From: Bryobacteraceae bacterium
GTDB taxonomy: Bacteria > Acidobacteriota > Terriglobia > Bryobacterales > Bryobacteraceae
Direction of reading: 5' to 3'
Assembly: GCA_023384675.1 (NCBI GenBank)
Contig: JAHDVK010000014.1
Span: forward strand, 1 to 64,000
DNA length: 64,000 nt
Positions 26,466 to 35,590 of this stretch are shown in pieces. The translations under genes were made by a program, and so were the position numbers. Each line of letters opens with the position of its first letter. Position 1 is the first letter of the stretch. Below the pieces are notes generated by a model, which was not told the origin of the DNA, did no database searches, and saw nothing but the letters and a program-made list of their open reading frames with translations.

Positions 26466-28450
26466 TGGTCGAGGCCTTCGAGCAGACCTTCCAGGTGCAT
26501 GGTGAGGAAGAGCCGTTCGGGTCGCCCGTAAAGTTCAAAGATCGTGCGGGCGGGCTCGAAGGCTTCCGGGATGCGTGAGTAGAAGCTCACGCGTCGGGGC
26601 GCAACCAACGCCACCGCCTCGGGCAGATCGAGGTGGCGCAGGATGCCCAGGAAGATGGGGCCGTCCTGATGGCTGGAGGGCGGGTTGATGAGCGCCGCCT
26701 GTTCGATCCGTTCGTCGAGAATCGCGGCGTAGAGGGCCAGGCCCGCCGCCACGCCGTCGCCCGCGACCATGATGCGCGCGGGGTCCACGCCGGGTTCGGC
26801 TCGCAGGGCCTCGACGGCGCGCAATACATCGTGCAGGCGCAGCGAATCGAGAGTGTGGCCGATGTGCATCGCGTTCCGAAGAAGCCCGAGTGAATGGGTG
26901 CGGCGCAAGCGCGCGGGCGAAGTGGCGCGCGGATACAGCACCATGCGCACGCTGGCGTTGCGGCGGTGGGCGGCGCTCAAGATCCCATCAATATCGCGTA
27001 ATTCTTCGCTTTCGCTCGCGACGTAGAGCAGGGCGGGCAGCGGCTTTTCGGCCTTCCCAGGGCGGCGGATAAAGGCGCGCACGGTGACGTCCTCGTCCGT
27101 GTCGATCTCGATTTCGCGCCACGGCTGACGGTCCACCGGCGCCAGGCGGCGCACCATCGGCGTGCTGGCGGGCTGCGCGGGCGCGGGGAAGACCTTCTCC
27201 CGCAGGGCGTTCATCAGCTTGGTCCGCCGCAACTCCCATTCGGCCAGCACGAGCGGGCGCTCAAATTCCGGGATCGGCAGCAGCAGTTCGTGCGCGAGGT
27301 GGTTCATGGAATCGCGGGGCGGCGATCCGCCGAAGACGGCCAATTCCGATTCGGGCGTGTTCTCGTATCGCATCTCGAGTTGGCGCTCAGGCTGGCCGAG
27401 CAGGTGGCGGTCGAAGAAGCGGATGGCTTCTTCGCGCAGGTAGTCCGAGTCCGCGTGGCCGGTGTCCACTTCGATATTGCGGAAGCGCTCCGGGTGGCCG
27501 TAGCTTTGGTAAAGCCCGCCGATGACACGTTCGAACTCGCGGTAGCCGGGCACGGGGAAGAGCGCGTCCTTGATGCCATGCGCCATGAGCAGAGGACGCG
27601 GCGCAATCAGCGCGCCCTGGTGGAGCATGTCGTGGCGCGGGAAGTTGATGGGGAACATACAGTCGCAGTGGCCGCGCTGGGTGTCGGCTTCGAGATTCGC
27701 GGCGTAGGTGCTGATGCCCATGATGGGGGCGGCGGCTTTCACGCGCATGTCCACGGCGGCGGTGAACCAGGTCATGGCGGCCCCGCCGGAGCGTCCGGTC
27801 ATGCCGACGCGCGCGGGGTCGATTTCGGCGCGGGTTTCAAGGTAGTCGATGGCGCGGATCGCGTTCCAGACCTCGATGCCGGCGGGCGTGTAGGCGCGCG
27901 AGTACCAGTCCATGAAGCGCTGGCGGCCCACTCCATGATGGGTGCCGAATGTTTCGGCGGTCTGGATGGAATCGAGGATGATGGCGGCGTAGCCGTTGCG
28001 CGCGAAGCTGATGCCGTGGCGCTGATAGGAGGTTTTGTTGCCGTGCTCGGAGAAGGCGTGGCCGCAGACGTAGACGATGGCGGGGACGCGTCCGTCGCGC
28101 CGCTTCGGCAGGAACAGGTTCGCGGTGACATAGACCTTGGGCAGGCTTTCGAAGGCGACGAGCTCAATGGTGTAGTCGCCTTTGTCGATGGTCTTCGTGA
28201 CACGCGCATTCAGGGGCGACTTTGCGGGCCAAGGCAACAGGCCGAGCGAATCGCGCATCTCTTCGAGGCGGCGTGCGCGCAAAGGCTCCCACGCCTCGCG
28301 GGAAGCAGTCTCACGCGTGGCGGTGGCTGTAATACGCCGCGCCTCGCCGATGAGGTGGCGGGTGACTTGGGGATGAGAGGCAGGCAATTCCTGCGCCGCA
28401 GTGAGGGCAGCGCAGGCGAGAACAAGGAGAGATCCGGACAACCAACGCAT
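26441..28450 (-). CDS. Large secreted alpha/beta hydrolase, acetyl-xylan-esterase-like
   Basis: A 669-residue exported protein (signal MRWLSGSLLVLACAALTAAQ). The first alpha/beta-hydrolase domain has the nucleophile elbow GMTGRSGGAAMTW near residue 213, VYVCGHAFSEHGNKTS as oxyanion region and VDTGHADSDYLREEA for the His. A second hydrolase-like domain, residues about 430-669, has GDGVAAGLALYAA where an elbow would be, without the serine, so it looks catalytically dead. It likely deacetylates plant polysaccharides. It lies 33 bases downstream of the EF-P gene on the same strand. Confidence 0.75.
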   Translation of the reverse strand: MRWLSGSLLVLACAALTAAQELPASHPQVTRHLIGEARRITATATRETASREAWEPLRARRLEEMRDSLGLLPWPAKSPLNARVTKTIDKGDYTIELVAFESLPKVYVTANLFLPKRRDGRVPAIVYVCGHAFSEHGNKTSYQRHGISFARNGYAAIILDSIQTAETFGTHHGVGRQRFMDWYSRAYTPAGIEVWNAIRAIDYLETRAEIDPARVGMTGRSGGAAMTWFTAAVDMRVKAAAPIMGISTYAANLEADTQRGHCDCMFPINFPRHDMLHQGALIAPRPLLMAHGIKDALFPVPGYREFERVIGGLYQSYGHPERFRNIEVDTGHADSDYLREEAIRFFDRHLLGQPERQLEMRYENTPESELAVFGGSPPRDSMNHLAHELLLPIPEFERPLVLAEWELRRTKLMNALREKVFPAPAQPASTPMVRRLAPVDRQPWREIEIDTDEDVTVRAFIRRPGKAEKPLPALLYVASESEELRDIDGILSAAHRRNASVRMVLYPRATSPARLRRTHSLGLLRNAMHIGHTLDSLRLHDVLRAVEALRAEPGVDPARIMVAGDGVAAGLALYAAILDERIEQAALINPPSSHQDGPIFLGILRHLDLPEAVALVAPRRVSFYSRIPEAFEPARTIFELYGRPERLFLTMHLEGLLEGLDHHGFASGN

Positions 28451-28483
28451 GCAGGCGATTATTTCACGCCCGCGCAGCCGGGA

Positions 28484-29050
28484 CTAGGCCGTGGACACGC
28501 GTTCCTGGTATTCGCCATCCGTGGTGGAGACGCGAATGACATCTCCTTCGTTGACGAACTGCGGCACAGTCACCGTGACTCCGGATTCGAGCTTGGCGGG
28601 CTTGCCGACGTTCGAGACGCTGCCAGTCTTGAGCCCCGGTTCGGTCTCGATCACCTTCAGGTTCACCGATGCGGGCAGCTCCACCGAGATCGGCTTGCCT
28701 TCGTGAAATTCGACGGTGACCTGGAGTTGTGGCGTGAGGTAGGCGACGCCGTCGCCAATGAATTCCGGGGTCAGGTGCATCTGCTCGAAGGTCTCGGTGT
28801 TCATGAAGTAGTAGTCCTCGCCGTCCTGGTAGAGGAACTCCATGTCGTGCTGTTCGAGTTGAGCGCGTTCGACGCGGTCTTCCGAGGAGAAGCGGTGCTC
28901 AATCATCGAGCCGGTGCGGAGGTTGCGCATCTTGGCCTGAACGAAGCCGCGGAGGTTTCCGGGCGTGCGGTGGGTCATTGAGAAGACGGAATGGAGTTCG
29001 CCATTATACAGAATCACCATCCCCGGGCGCAGTTGGGTCGCCTGAATCAT
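28484..29050 (-). CDS. efp: Elongation factor P with Asn at the loop tip
   Basis: A 188-residue translation factor that rescues ribosomes stalled at proline runs. The three beta-barrel domains are intact (ATQLRPGMVILYNGELHSVF, DYYFMNTETFEQMHLTPEFI, TVTVPQFVNEGDVIRVSTTD). The domain I loop reads HRTPGNLRGFV, so the position of E. coli Lys34 is Asn32. It therefore lacks the Lys modified by EpmA or the Arg rhamnosylated by EarP. AGGAG lies about 12 bases before the start. Confidence 0.92.
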   Translation of the reverse strand: MIQATQLRPGMVILYNGELHSVFSMTHRTPGNLRGFVQAKMRNLRTGSMIEHRFSSEDRVERAQLEQHDMEFLYQDGEDYYFMNTETFEQMHLTPEFIGDGVAYLTPQLQVTVEFHEGKPISVELPASVNLKVIETEPGLKTGSVSNVGKPAKLESGVTVTVPQFVNEGDVIRVSTTDGEYQERVSTA

Positions 29051-29136
29051 GCTACAAAGATACTCCTGAGAATTGGAAAGTGGAATTTTTCAGTTTAACA
29101 GACCCGGGTGTTGATCGGCTAAGCTATGAGTTATCC

Positions 29137-29769
29137 GTGAGATTGGCCATAGCGGTGTACTTCATTCTCGGTTTTGGCGCGGCGCATGGCGGTGCGCAGG
29201 GGCTTTTTCCCAGCCGGACCGTTCCCCGCGATCAGCCATGGCGGCCGATGACGGGCCGTGAGCGGGTGGATCTGCTGGTGCGCGGCTCCTACTTAAACCC
29301 GGCGAGCCATCTGCGTGCGACGTTTGTCGCCACGGTGGATCATTTGCAGAACGATCCTCCGCAGTGGGACAACGACCTGGACGGATACCGGCGGCGCTTC
29401 GCGGACCGCTCGGCACGCTTCCTGATCCGCGACACGCTGGAGGCGGGCTGGGCCGGCGCGATCGGCCACGAAGTTCGCTACATCCCCTGTAATTGCGAAG
29501 GCACCGGGCGGCGAGTGTGGCACGCCTTCGCAGGCGGATTCCGGACTTATGACCGCCATGGCGAGTGGCGGCCGCATTACGCCCGCATCGGTTCGGTGTT
29601 CGGCGCGGAGTACATCCGCTACACGTGGCGCCCCCATGGGGACCGCGATCCATCCGAGGTCGCGACCGGGGCGGTGGTGCAGCTTTGCGTTGGCGCAACC
29701 AGCCGCCTGCTGCGGGAGTTCTCCCCGGAGCTGAAGCGCGGCTGGCGGAAGATGCGCGGGAAGCCCTGA
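29137..29769 (+). CDS. Secreted protein of unknown function
   Basis: A 210-residue protein if started at GTG 29137, which gives a signal-peptide-like N-terminus (RLAIAVYFILGFGAAHGGAQ). The rest is a compact soluble domain with conserved-looking segments MTGRERVDLLVRGSYLNPAS, GHEVRYIPCNCEGTGRRVWH and YIRYTWRPHGDRDP. No family was recognised. The divergent EF-P gene starts 86 bases away. The frame is open further upstream without a convincing start. Confidence 0.6.
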   Translation: MRLAIAVYFILGFGAAHGGAQGLFPSRTVPRDQPWRPMTGRERVDLLVRGSYLNPASHLRATFVATVDHLQNDPPQWDNDLDGYRRRFADRSARFLIRDTLEAGWAGAIGHEVRYIPCNCEGTGRRVWHAFAGGFRTYDRHGEWRPHYARIGSVFGAEYIRYTWRPHGDRDPSEVATGAVVQLCVGATSRLLREFSPELKRGWRKMRGKP

Positions 29770-29840
29770 CCTGCGCCCGGTGATTGAAGACGGGACAGGA
29801 GCGCCGCGTCCCCGGCCCGCGGTCCGCCGGATGCCATAAG

Positions 29841-32483
29841 ATGCAGGAGATGCGCCTGCTTTTGGGCCCCCCCGGATCGGGGAAGACGTCGCGGCTGTTG
29901 GATGAAGTGCGCCGGCACGCGCGCGCGGGCCGCGGCGACTTCCGCTACCTGGCGCCCACGGCGACGCTGCGCGATCATATTGCGAACCTGCTCGCGCGCG
30001 AGGGCCTGTTGGTGCGGCCGTCCACGATTGCGACAATAGCCGGCTTTCTGGAAGAAGTCACACCCGGCATGGATGCGGCCAGCGACGAGGATCTGCTGAT
30101 GCTGACGGCGCGGGCGATCGGGGAAAAGCGCCCCGCCGCGCTGGAATCGCTGCGCGGAAGCCCTGGTCTCGCAGCGGCGCTGGCGGCCACCGTTGACGAG
30201 CTCGCCAGCGCGGGCTGCGGCCCTGGCGAATGGGCGGCGCTTGGTTCGCTGGGCGTTTGGGAAGGCGCGCGGTTGCGGGCGCTGGGTGAGATCTACGAAG
30301 CCGTGGAGGAGCAGTTGCGCGCGCAGGGGCTAGCGAGGCGCGCAGGGCTGCTAGCGGAGGCGGCACGGCGTGTGGCGCAGCGAGGCTTGGCGGGCGTACG
30401 GCATGTCTATCTAGATGGCTTCTTCACGCTTTCTCCCTATGAGCTGAAGCTCGTAGAGGCTCTGGCGAAGCAGGCCCACGTTGAAGTGGCGCTGCCTGAG
30501 TGGGTTGGCGCGCGGGAAGCGGTGGAGCATCTGCGCGCGGCCGGTTTCCGGATTGAGCGGCTCATTTCGCGGCGGACACAACCCGATGTCGTGTTGTGTT
30601 CCGCCACGAACGAGGAGCGCGAGGCTGGAGAGATCGCGTTGCGGATCACCGAGGCCCGGCGCGAAGGATTCGCCTGGCGCGAATGTGGCGTGATCCTGCG
30701 CAACCGGCTGCCTTATGGCCCGCTGCTCGAAACTACGTTCGCCCGCTTTGGGATTCCCTGGCGCGCTTACTGCGCCACGCCGCTCATGGAACATTCGGCT
30801 GCCCGCTGCCTGGCCGCGCTGGTGGAAGCCTGTCTCGCGAACTGGGAGCATGAAGCCGTACTGCGGGCCCTCAGCGAGCCCTCCTGCGTGTCTGCGCGTT
30901 TGCCCTCGTTCAGCAGGTTCCAGCGGGCGGTGTGCGAAGCGCTGCCCGGCGAGGGTTTCGATGCCTTGATGAAAGCGGCTGAGCCTGAGGTGGCCGGATT
31001 TCTAGTGTCGCTTTCCGGATGGGCGGGCGGCGATGGTGTGCGGCGTCTGCCCGCTGAATGGGTAGAGTCACTGGCGGGACTTGTCCCGATGCTGCAGCCG
31101 CCCGCGCCCGGATCCGAATCCGCGTGGCGCGGAGCCGCGGTAGACACGTTCCTCCGCGTGGCGGGGCAAGTTGCGCGATTGCTACCGGTCGAAGCGATGG
31201 AGCTTCCGGCGTTCTGGGACGAGTTGAGGCCCGTGTTGTTGGGCGCATCGCTGCGGGACCCTGGGCGCAGACGCGATGCCGTGCATCTGCTCGACGCGTA
31301 CGAAGCCCGGCAGTGGGAGTTGCCCGTGGTGTTCGTTTGCGGCCTGAAGGAAGGCGAGTTTCCCCGGAGACCCGCAGTCGATCCGATCCTGTCCGAGGCG
31401 GTGCGGCTGCGGCTGCGTCAGCAAGGCATCCCGGTCAGTTTGGCTTCCGGCAGGGAGGCGGAAGAGCGGTTTCTGTTTGAGATTGCCCAGACACGCGCGA
31501 CCCACCGCTTGGTCTATTCCTGGCCGCAATTCGAGTCCGGCGGCGATCCGGCACTGCGCTCAATCGCGCTCGATCTGTTGACGGCGCGCGAACAGACGTC
31601 GCGGCGGGTTCAAATTAAGCCAGCCGCCGAAAGGCAGCCATTGCCGCCCGTGGCGTTGGACGATCATCACGTGCGCGACCGGCTGGCTTCGAAGTTCGCC
31701 GTACACAGCGTGACGGCGCTCGAGAGCTACTTGCAGTGTCCGTTTCAGTTCTTCCTGCGCTACACCGTGGAGCCACAGGGAGCGCCCGAGCGGCCCAGCG
31801 AGCGACTGAACCCTCTGTTTACAGGCAATGTCCTGCACCAGGTCCTGAAGGATTGGCATCAGAGTGGCGCGGCGATGGACCGGATCTTCGATTCGGTTTG
31901 GACGCGCGGCCTGGCCCGGAACAGAATTCCGCGCGGGCACGCGGCGGAGTTCACGCGCTCGGTGCTGCGGCGCAGCCTGGTCGAATACGCGGCGAATATG
32001 ATACGCGAGGCCGGGTGGCGCACGTTCACGGAAGAGGGCTTTGAATTGGAGTTGAATGGCTGCCGCGTAAAGGGCCGCATAGACCGGTTCGACATCAACG
32101 GCAAGGGTCAGGCTCGCGTTTTCGATTTCAAGTTCAGCTCGGATACAGGCATCAGAAACCGGCAGCGGAAGCAGGAGGAGGGGCTGGCGCTGCAAGGGGG
32201 GCTTTACCTGCTCGCCCTGCGCCGGCAGGGCTATGAACCGGTTTCTTTCGAGTATGTGGGTGTGAAGAACGGGCTGTCGATCCGCGGCTGGGACGATGCC
32301 GAGCAGTTGACGTTGATGATGAATGAGGCCCGCGCCCGGGCGGAGGAGGCCGTGTTCCGCATTCTGCAAGGGCGCATTGAAGTAAACCCGCAGGACCGAA
32401 GCGCCTGCGCCTGGTGCGATTTCATCGACGTCTGCCGAATTCAAAGCGCACAACGGGCGGAGAGAGCCGAAGCGGCAGGTTAG
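29841..32483 (+). CDS. AddB-like PD-(D/E)XK nuclease with helicase-like N-terminus
   Basis: An 880-residue protein. The Walker A is LLLGPPGSGKTSRLLDEV near the start. An inactivated-helicase-like middle contains DGFFTLSPYELKLVEALAKQ and VVFVCGLKEGEFPRRPAVD. The C-terminal nuclease domain has the catalytic residues D748 (KGRIDRF) and D762-F-K764. Cysteines C633, C856, C859 and C865 are spaced as in the AddB iron-sulfur nuclease. AddAB processes double-strand breaks for recombination; the AddA partner is not adjacent. The ATG at 29841 is chosen, with one at 29850 also possible. Confidence 0.82.
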   Translation: MQEMRLLLGPPGSGKTSRLLDEVRRHARAGRGDFRYLAPTATLRDHIANLLAREGLLVRPSTIATIAGFLEEVTPGMDAASDEDLLMLTARAIGEKRPAALESLRGSPGLAAALAATVDELASAGCGPGEWAALGSLGVWEGARLRALGEIYEAVEEQLRAQGLARRAGLLAEAARRVAQRGLAGVRHVYLDGFFTLSPYELKLVEALAKQAHVEVALPEWVGAREAVEHLRAAGFRIERLISRRTQPDVVLCSATNEEREAGEIALRITEARREGFAWRECGVILRNRLPYGPLLETTFARFGIPWRAYCATPLMEHSAARCLAALVEACLANWEHEAVLRALSEPSCVSARLPSFSRFQRAVCEALPGEGFDALMKAAEPEVAGFLVSLSGWAGGDGVRRLPAEWVESLAGLVPMLQPPAPGSESAWRGAAVDTFLRVAGQVARLLPVEAMELPAFWDELRPVLLGASLRDPGRRRDAVHLLDAYEARQWELPVVFVCGLKEGEFPRRPAVDPILSEAVRLRLRQQGIPVSLASGREAEERFLFEIAQTRATHRLVYSWPQFESGGDPALRSIALDLLTAREQTSRRVQIKPAAERQPLPPVALDDHHVRDRLASKFAVHSVTALESYLQCPFQFFLRYTVEPQGAPERPSERLNPLFTGNVLHQVLKDWHQSGAAMDRIFDSVWTRGLARNRIPRGHAAEFTRSVLRRSLVEYAANMIREAGWRTFTEEGFELELNGCRVKGRIDRFDINGKGQARVFDFKFSSDTGIRNRQRKQEEGLALQGGLYLLALRRQGYEPVSFEYVGVKNGLSIRGWDDAEQLTLMMNEARARAEEAVFRILQGRIEVNPQDRSACAWCDFIDVCRIQSAQRAERAEAAG

Positions 32484-32833
32484 CGGTTGCCGAGATTGAG
32501 GACGACGATGCCGCCGATAATGAGCGCGAGCCCGGCCACTTTGCGGCGTGAAATTGGCTCGCCGAAGAACAGGCGCGACCATAAGAGCGTCCAGATATAG
32601 CCCAGCGAGACCATTGGGTACAGCACGCTCAGTTCGCCTTCCCGCACGCCCAGGTAGTAGAAGACGAACGAGGCGAGATACATCAGGATGCCAGCCGCCA
32701 GCCGCCAGTTCAAGAGCAGCGTGCGGATTTCGCGGTGCAGCCGCCCCGCCCCCGCCTTCAAGAAAACCGCGCCAAAAGAGCCGATAAACGAAGCAAACAG
32801 CACCAGCAAGATCGAACTCAGCGGGGTCTTCAC
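32480..32833 (-). CDS. Small EamA-type membrane protein, second of a pair
   Basis: A 117-residue, four-helix membrane protein. Segments LLVLFASFIGSFGAVFLKAG, LMYLASFVFYYLGVREGELS and VLYPMVSLGYIWTLLWSRLF match half of a drug/metabolite transporter. The start is GTG at 32833, four bases inside the partner gene. Such paired half-size proteins recall ArnE/ArnF and heterodimeric SMR transporters, in which the two subunits form one channel or flippase. Confidence 0.75.
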   Translation of the reverse strand: MKTPLSSILLVLFASFIGSFGAVFLKAGAGRLHREIRTLLLNWRLAAGILMYLASFVFYYLGVREGELSVLYPMVSLGYIWTLLWSRLFFGEPISRRKVAGLALIIGGIVVLNLGNR

Positions 32834-33231
32834 GAACGGGAGTCTCCTTTCCCAAGCAGCGCAACGCCGAGACAGATGACGGTGATCCCCGCAATTTTGA
32901 ATATGTTGATGCTCTCGTTGAACACGGTCACCGAGAGTATCGTCACCCACACGTAGGTCAGCGAAATCACAGGATAAAGCAGCGACAGCTCTCCGTCCCG
33001 CAGCGCGAGGATCAGCAGGCCGGTGCTGATGCCATACATGGCGAGGCCAAGCCACAAGGCCCAATTCGTAAGCAGCGCCTCAATGGTGAGGACGGTGAGC
33101 GCATTCGCACTGGTCTTGATCAAGTACTGGGCCGCCACTCCGAAAAGGGTGCACAGAAACACGAGCCCAATGGACTGGTGATGAGAGAACCGGAAGGACT
33201 CTCGCGCGGGTGGCGTGGGAATTGCGCTCAA
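32830..33231 (-). CDS. Small EamA-type membrane protein, first of a pair
   Basis: A 133-residue, four-helix membrane protein with HQSIGLVFLCTLFGVAAQYL, LAMYGISTGLLILALRDGEL and SLLYPVISLTYVWVTILSVT. It is clearly homologous to its downstream partner: GELS-LYP-(V/M)-(I/V)-SL-Y is shared. The pair probably forms a heterodimeric flippase or small-molecule exporter. It overlaps the partner by four bases. The substrate is unknown. Confidence 0.78.
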   Translation of the reverse strand: MSAIPTPPARESFRFSHHQSIGLVFLCTLFGVAAQYLIKTSANALTVLTIEALLTNWALWLGLAMYGISTGLLILALRDGELSLLYPVISLTYVWVTILSVTVFNESINIFKIAGITVICLGVALLGKGDSRS

Positions 33232-33251
33232 AAGCTCTCCTGCAAAACCTT

Positions 33252-34811
33252 CTATTCTAGCCCGAAGCCGCCTCCGCCAGGACTCTCAATCGTCAGCCGT
33301 TCACCGGATCGCACGCGGAGATTCGTCTTTCCCGGAAGGCGTTTTGCGCCCAGCCTCGAAAGCCCCGGCACTCCGGTCCGGCCGCCTGCCAGGCCATAAG
33401 GTCCGCGAAGCCGCCGGTCGGCAAGCAAAGTGACATCCGCGGAGGTCAGGAACTCGAATTCGCGGACTATGCCGTCGCCGCCGCGATGTTTTCCCGTGCC
33501 TCCGGAGCCGCGCCGGACTCGGTATTGACGAATGCGGAGCGGATAGTCGTGCTCAAACGCCTCCACCGGAGTGTTCCAACTGTTCGTCATGTGCGTGTGG
33601 ACGGCGCTTTGCCCCGGATGTGCGGCAGAAGCGCCCATACCGCCCGCGATGGTTTCATACCAGGCGAAGCGGCGGCCGCGGCGCGCGTCCCACCCGCCGA
33701 GGCTCAGATTATTCATGGTGCCGCTAGAGGCCGCGGGAATACGTTCCGGTATCGCATGGGCCAGCGCGCCCAGCACAACGTCGGTGATGCGTTGTGACGT
33801 TTCTACGTTGCCCGCCGCCATCGCCGCCGGCGGGAGGGCGTTCACCACCGTGCCCTCGGGCGCCACGATCCGCAGCGGCCGAAGCAGTCCGCCGGTCGCG
33901 GGCACGTCCTCGCGCAGCAGGCAGCGGAACACGTATGACACGGCGGAGGCTGTGACCGCGAGGTTGGCGTTCACGGGGCCATCCCTCTGGGGACTCGATC
34001 CCGTGAAATCGATAACCGCGCGGCCGCGCCCGTCGAACTTGATCGACACACGCACGGGGACGGGACCTCCCCCTGCGCCATCGTCGTCGAGGTAGTCCTC
34101 GAACTCGAACTGCCCCCGCGGCATCGAGGCGAGGACCGCGCGCATCATCCGTTCGCTGTAGTCCGACAGTGCGCGTGCGCAAGTCTCCAAGTGCGCCAGG
34201 CCGTATCGCGCCGTCAACTCACGAAGGCGCAACTCGCCGCGCTTCATCGCGGCCAATTGCGCGCGCAGGTCGCCTTCGCGTTCGGCGGGCGTGCGGACGT
34301 TGGCGAGGATCACCGCGAGCAGGTCTGCATCCACATTCCCGCCACGAACGAGTCTCACCGGGGGCAGGCGGAGGCCTTCCTGGTAGATCTCGCTCGCCAG
34401 AGGCATCGAGCCAGGACTCATTCCGCCAACGTCGCTATGGTGCGCGCGCGAAGCCGTGTAGAATGCTGGCGACTCACGCCCCTCTACAAACACCGCGCTG
34501 ACCGCGGTGATATCCGGCAAGTGTGTGCCGCCGCGAAACGGATCGTTCAGCAGCACGACATCGCCAGGATTGAGTGGAGCGGCGGCGATCGCGTGCTTCA
34601 CCGAGGCGGGCATCGCTCCCAAATGCACTGGCATGTGGTCGCCCATGGCCAGCGTCTCTCCGCTGGCGTCGTAGATGGCGCAAGAGTAGTCGCGGCGTTC
34701 CTTGATGTTCGGAGAAAACGCAGTCTTCCGCAGCACCGCCCCCATTTCCTCCGGAATGGAGGTCAGTAGCTGCCGGAAGAACTCGAGTTCCACCGGATCA
34801 ATGCGCTTCAT
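33252..34811 (-). CDS. Hydantoinase B/oxoprolinase-family protein
   Basis: A 519-residue HyuB-type subunit. Signature segments are RDYSCAIYDASGETLAMGDH, VVLLNDPFRGGTHLPDITAV, YTASRAHHSDVGGMSPGSMP (metal-binding His pair) and a Gly-rich end. In N-methylhydantoinases and acetone/acetophenone carboxylases this chain works with an ATPase-type HyuA, which is absent here. The start overlaps neither neighbour upstream; its start is four bases past the next gene's end. Confidence 0.85.
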   Translation of the reverse strand: MKRIDPVELEFFRQLLTSIPEEMGAVLRKTAFSPNIKERRDYSCAIYDASGETLAMGDHMPVHLGAMPASVKHAIAAAPLNPGDVVLLNDPFRGGTHLPDITAVSAVFVEGRESPAFYTASRAHHSDVGGMSPGSMPLASEIYQEGLRLPPVRLVRGGNVDADLLAVILANVRTPAEREGDLRAQLAAMKRGELRLRELTARYGLAHLETCARALSDYSERMMRAVLASMPRGQFEFEDYLDDDGAGGGPVPVRVSIKFDGRGRAVIDFTGSSPQRDGPVNANLAVTASAVSYVFRCLLREDVPATGGLLRPLRIVAPEGTVVNALPPAAMAAGNVETSQRITDVVLGALAHAIPERIPAASSGTMNNLSLGGWDARRGRRFAWYETIAGGMGASAAHPGQSAVHTHMTNSWNTPVEAFEHDYPLRIRQYRVRRGSGGTGKHRGGDGIVREFEFLTSADVTLLADRRLRGPYGLAGGRTGVPGLSRLGAKRLPGKTNLRVRSGERLTIESPGGGGFGLE

Positions 34812-35590
34812 GCCGGCGGCTCTTCCTCGGGCGCTTCCTCAGGGTGGCGCGCCTCGCAGTGTCCGACAATGAGCGGGAATGCCGCCACGGTGCGCCACTG
34901 CTTCGCTTCGTTGCGTTCGATGCGCATCGTGTTGCCCTTGGCGTCAGCCCGCACTCGCCAAGCCGGATTCGACGAAGGCCCACTGCGGGGGTGTTTGCCC
35001 TGGATCGGGTCCTCGCCGGCCTCGCGCATCATCCAGGTGGCGCCGCCGTCACGGGTTTCGAGCCGGTGGTAACGGCCGGTGGACGAGCCGCGCCGCTGCA
35101 GGATCAGGACGCCTTGATCCTTGGTGTCGAACCAGAACTGTTCGATGAACGCTACGGTGGAATCGCGGTAGAGAGAGCTGCGCCGCCAGGTCTTGCCGCC
35201 ATCCGAGGTGCGCAACAAAAAGGGATCGCGGGCCAGCGACCCGGCGAGGTGACCCGATACCCAGCCGTGTTCAAAATCGACGAACTGGATCATGTCCAGC
35301 GCGACGCCGCGCTGACGCGGGTGCGGTTCGGTCCAGGTCTTGCCGCCATCTTCGCTCATCAGCAGCAGGCTCCAGAGCGTGGCTTGCCCGGTATGAAGGT
35401 TGCCCGCGGCGAAGATCCGCGCCCCCACCGGCTCCACGCTGGCGATCTCTAGGAAGAGCGGGCAGGGTTCGCCTTCGTCGCACACCAGGCCGAACTCGCG
35501 AATCTCCTCATCCGCGCAGGCTGCGGTGAGTTTCACAGTCTGCGCGGCAAGCGGCAGCAGGGCGGCGATCCAAAGGATGGCGAGGCGCAT
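34808..35590 (-). CDS. Secreted BNR/Ycf48-like propeller protein
   Basis: A 260-residue protein with a signal peptide (MRLAILWIAALLPLAAQ). Two clear BNR/Asp-box motifs (SEDGGKTWTEP, TSDGGKTWRRS) and a third (TRDGGATWMMR) are spaced as beta-propeller blades. Such proteins are sialidase-like or photosystem-stability-like scaffolds; catalytic sialidase residues are not seen. Its stop overlaps the hyuB start by four bases, and its own start overlaps the DUF309 stop by one. Confidence 0.72.
   Translation of the reverse strand: MRLAILWIAALLPLAAQTVKLTAACADEEIREFGLVCDEGEPCPLFLEIASVEPVGARIFAAGNLHTGQATLWSLLLMSEDGGKTWTEPHPRQRGVALDMIQFVDFEHGWVSGHLAGSLARDPFLLRTSDGGKTWRRSSLYRDSTVAFIEQFWFDTKDQGVLILQRRGSSTGRYHRLETRDGGATWMMREAGEDPIQGKHPRSGPSSNPAWRVRADAKGNTMRIERNEAKQWRTVAAFPLIVGHCEARHPEEAPEEEPPA

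Noticed and set aside
27290-28981. A 563-codon plus-strand open frame
   Set aside because: It is antisense to the esterase and EF-P genes and has no recognisable domain.
29841-32483. The Cys-containing PD-(D/E)XK nuclease as a Cas4 protein of a CRISPR locus
   Set aside because: The length, Walker A and helicase-like body fit AddB. There are no CRISPR repeats or other cas genes in the window.
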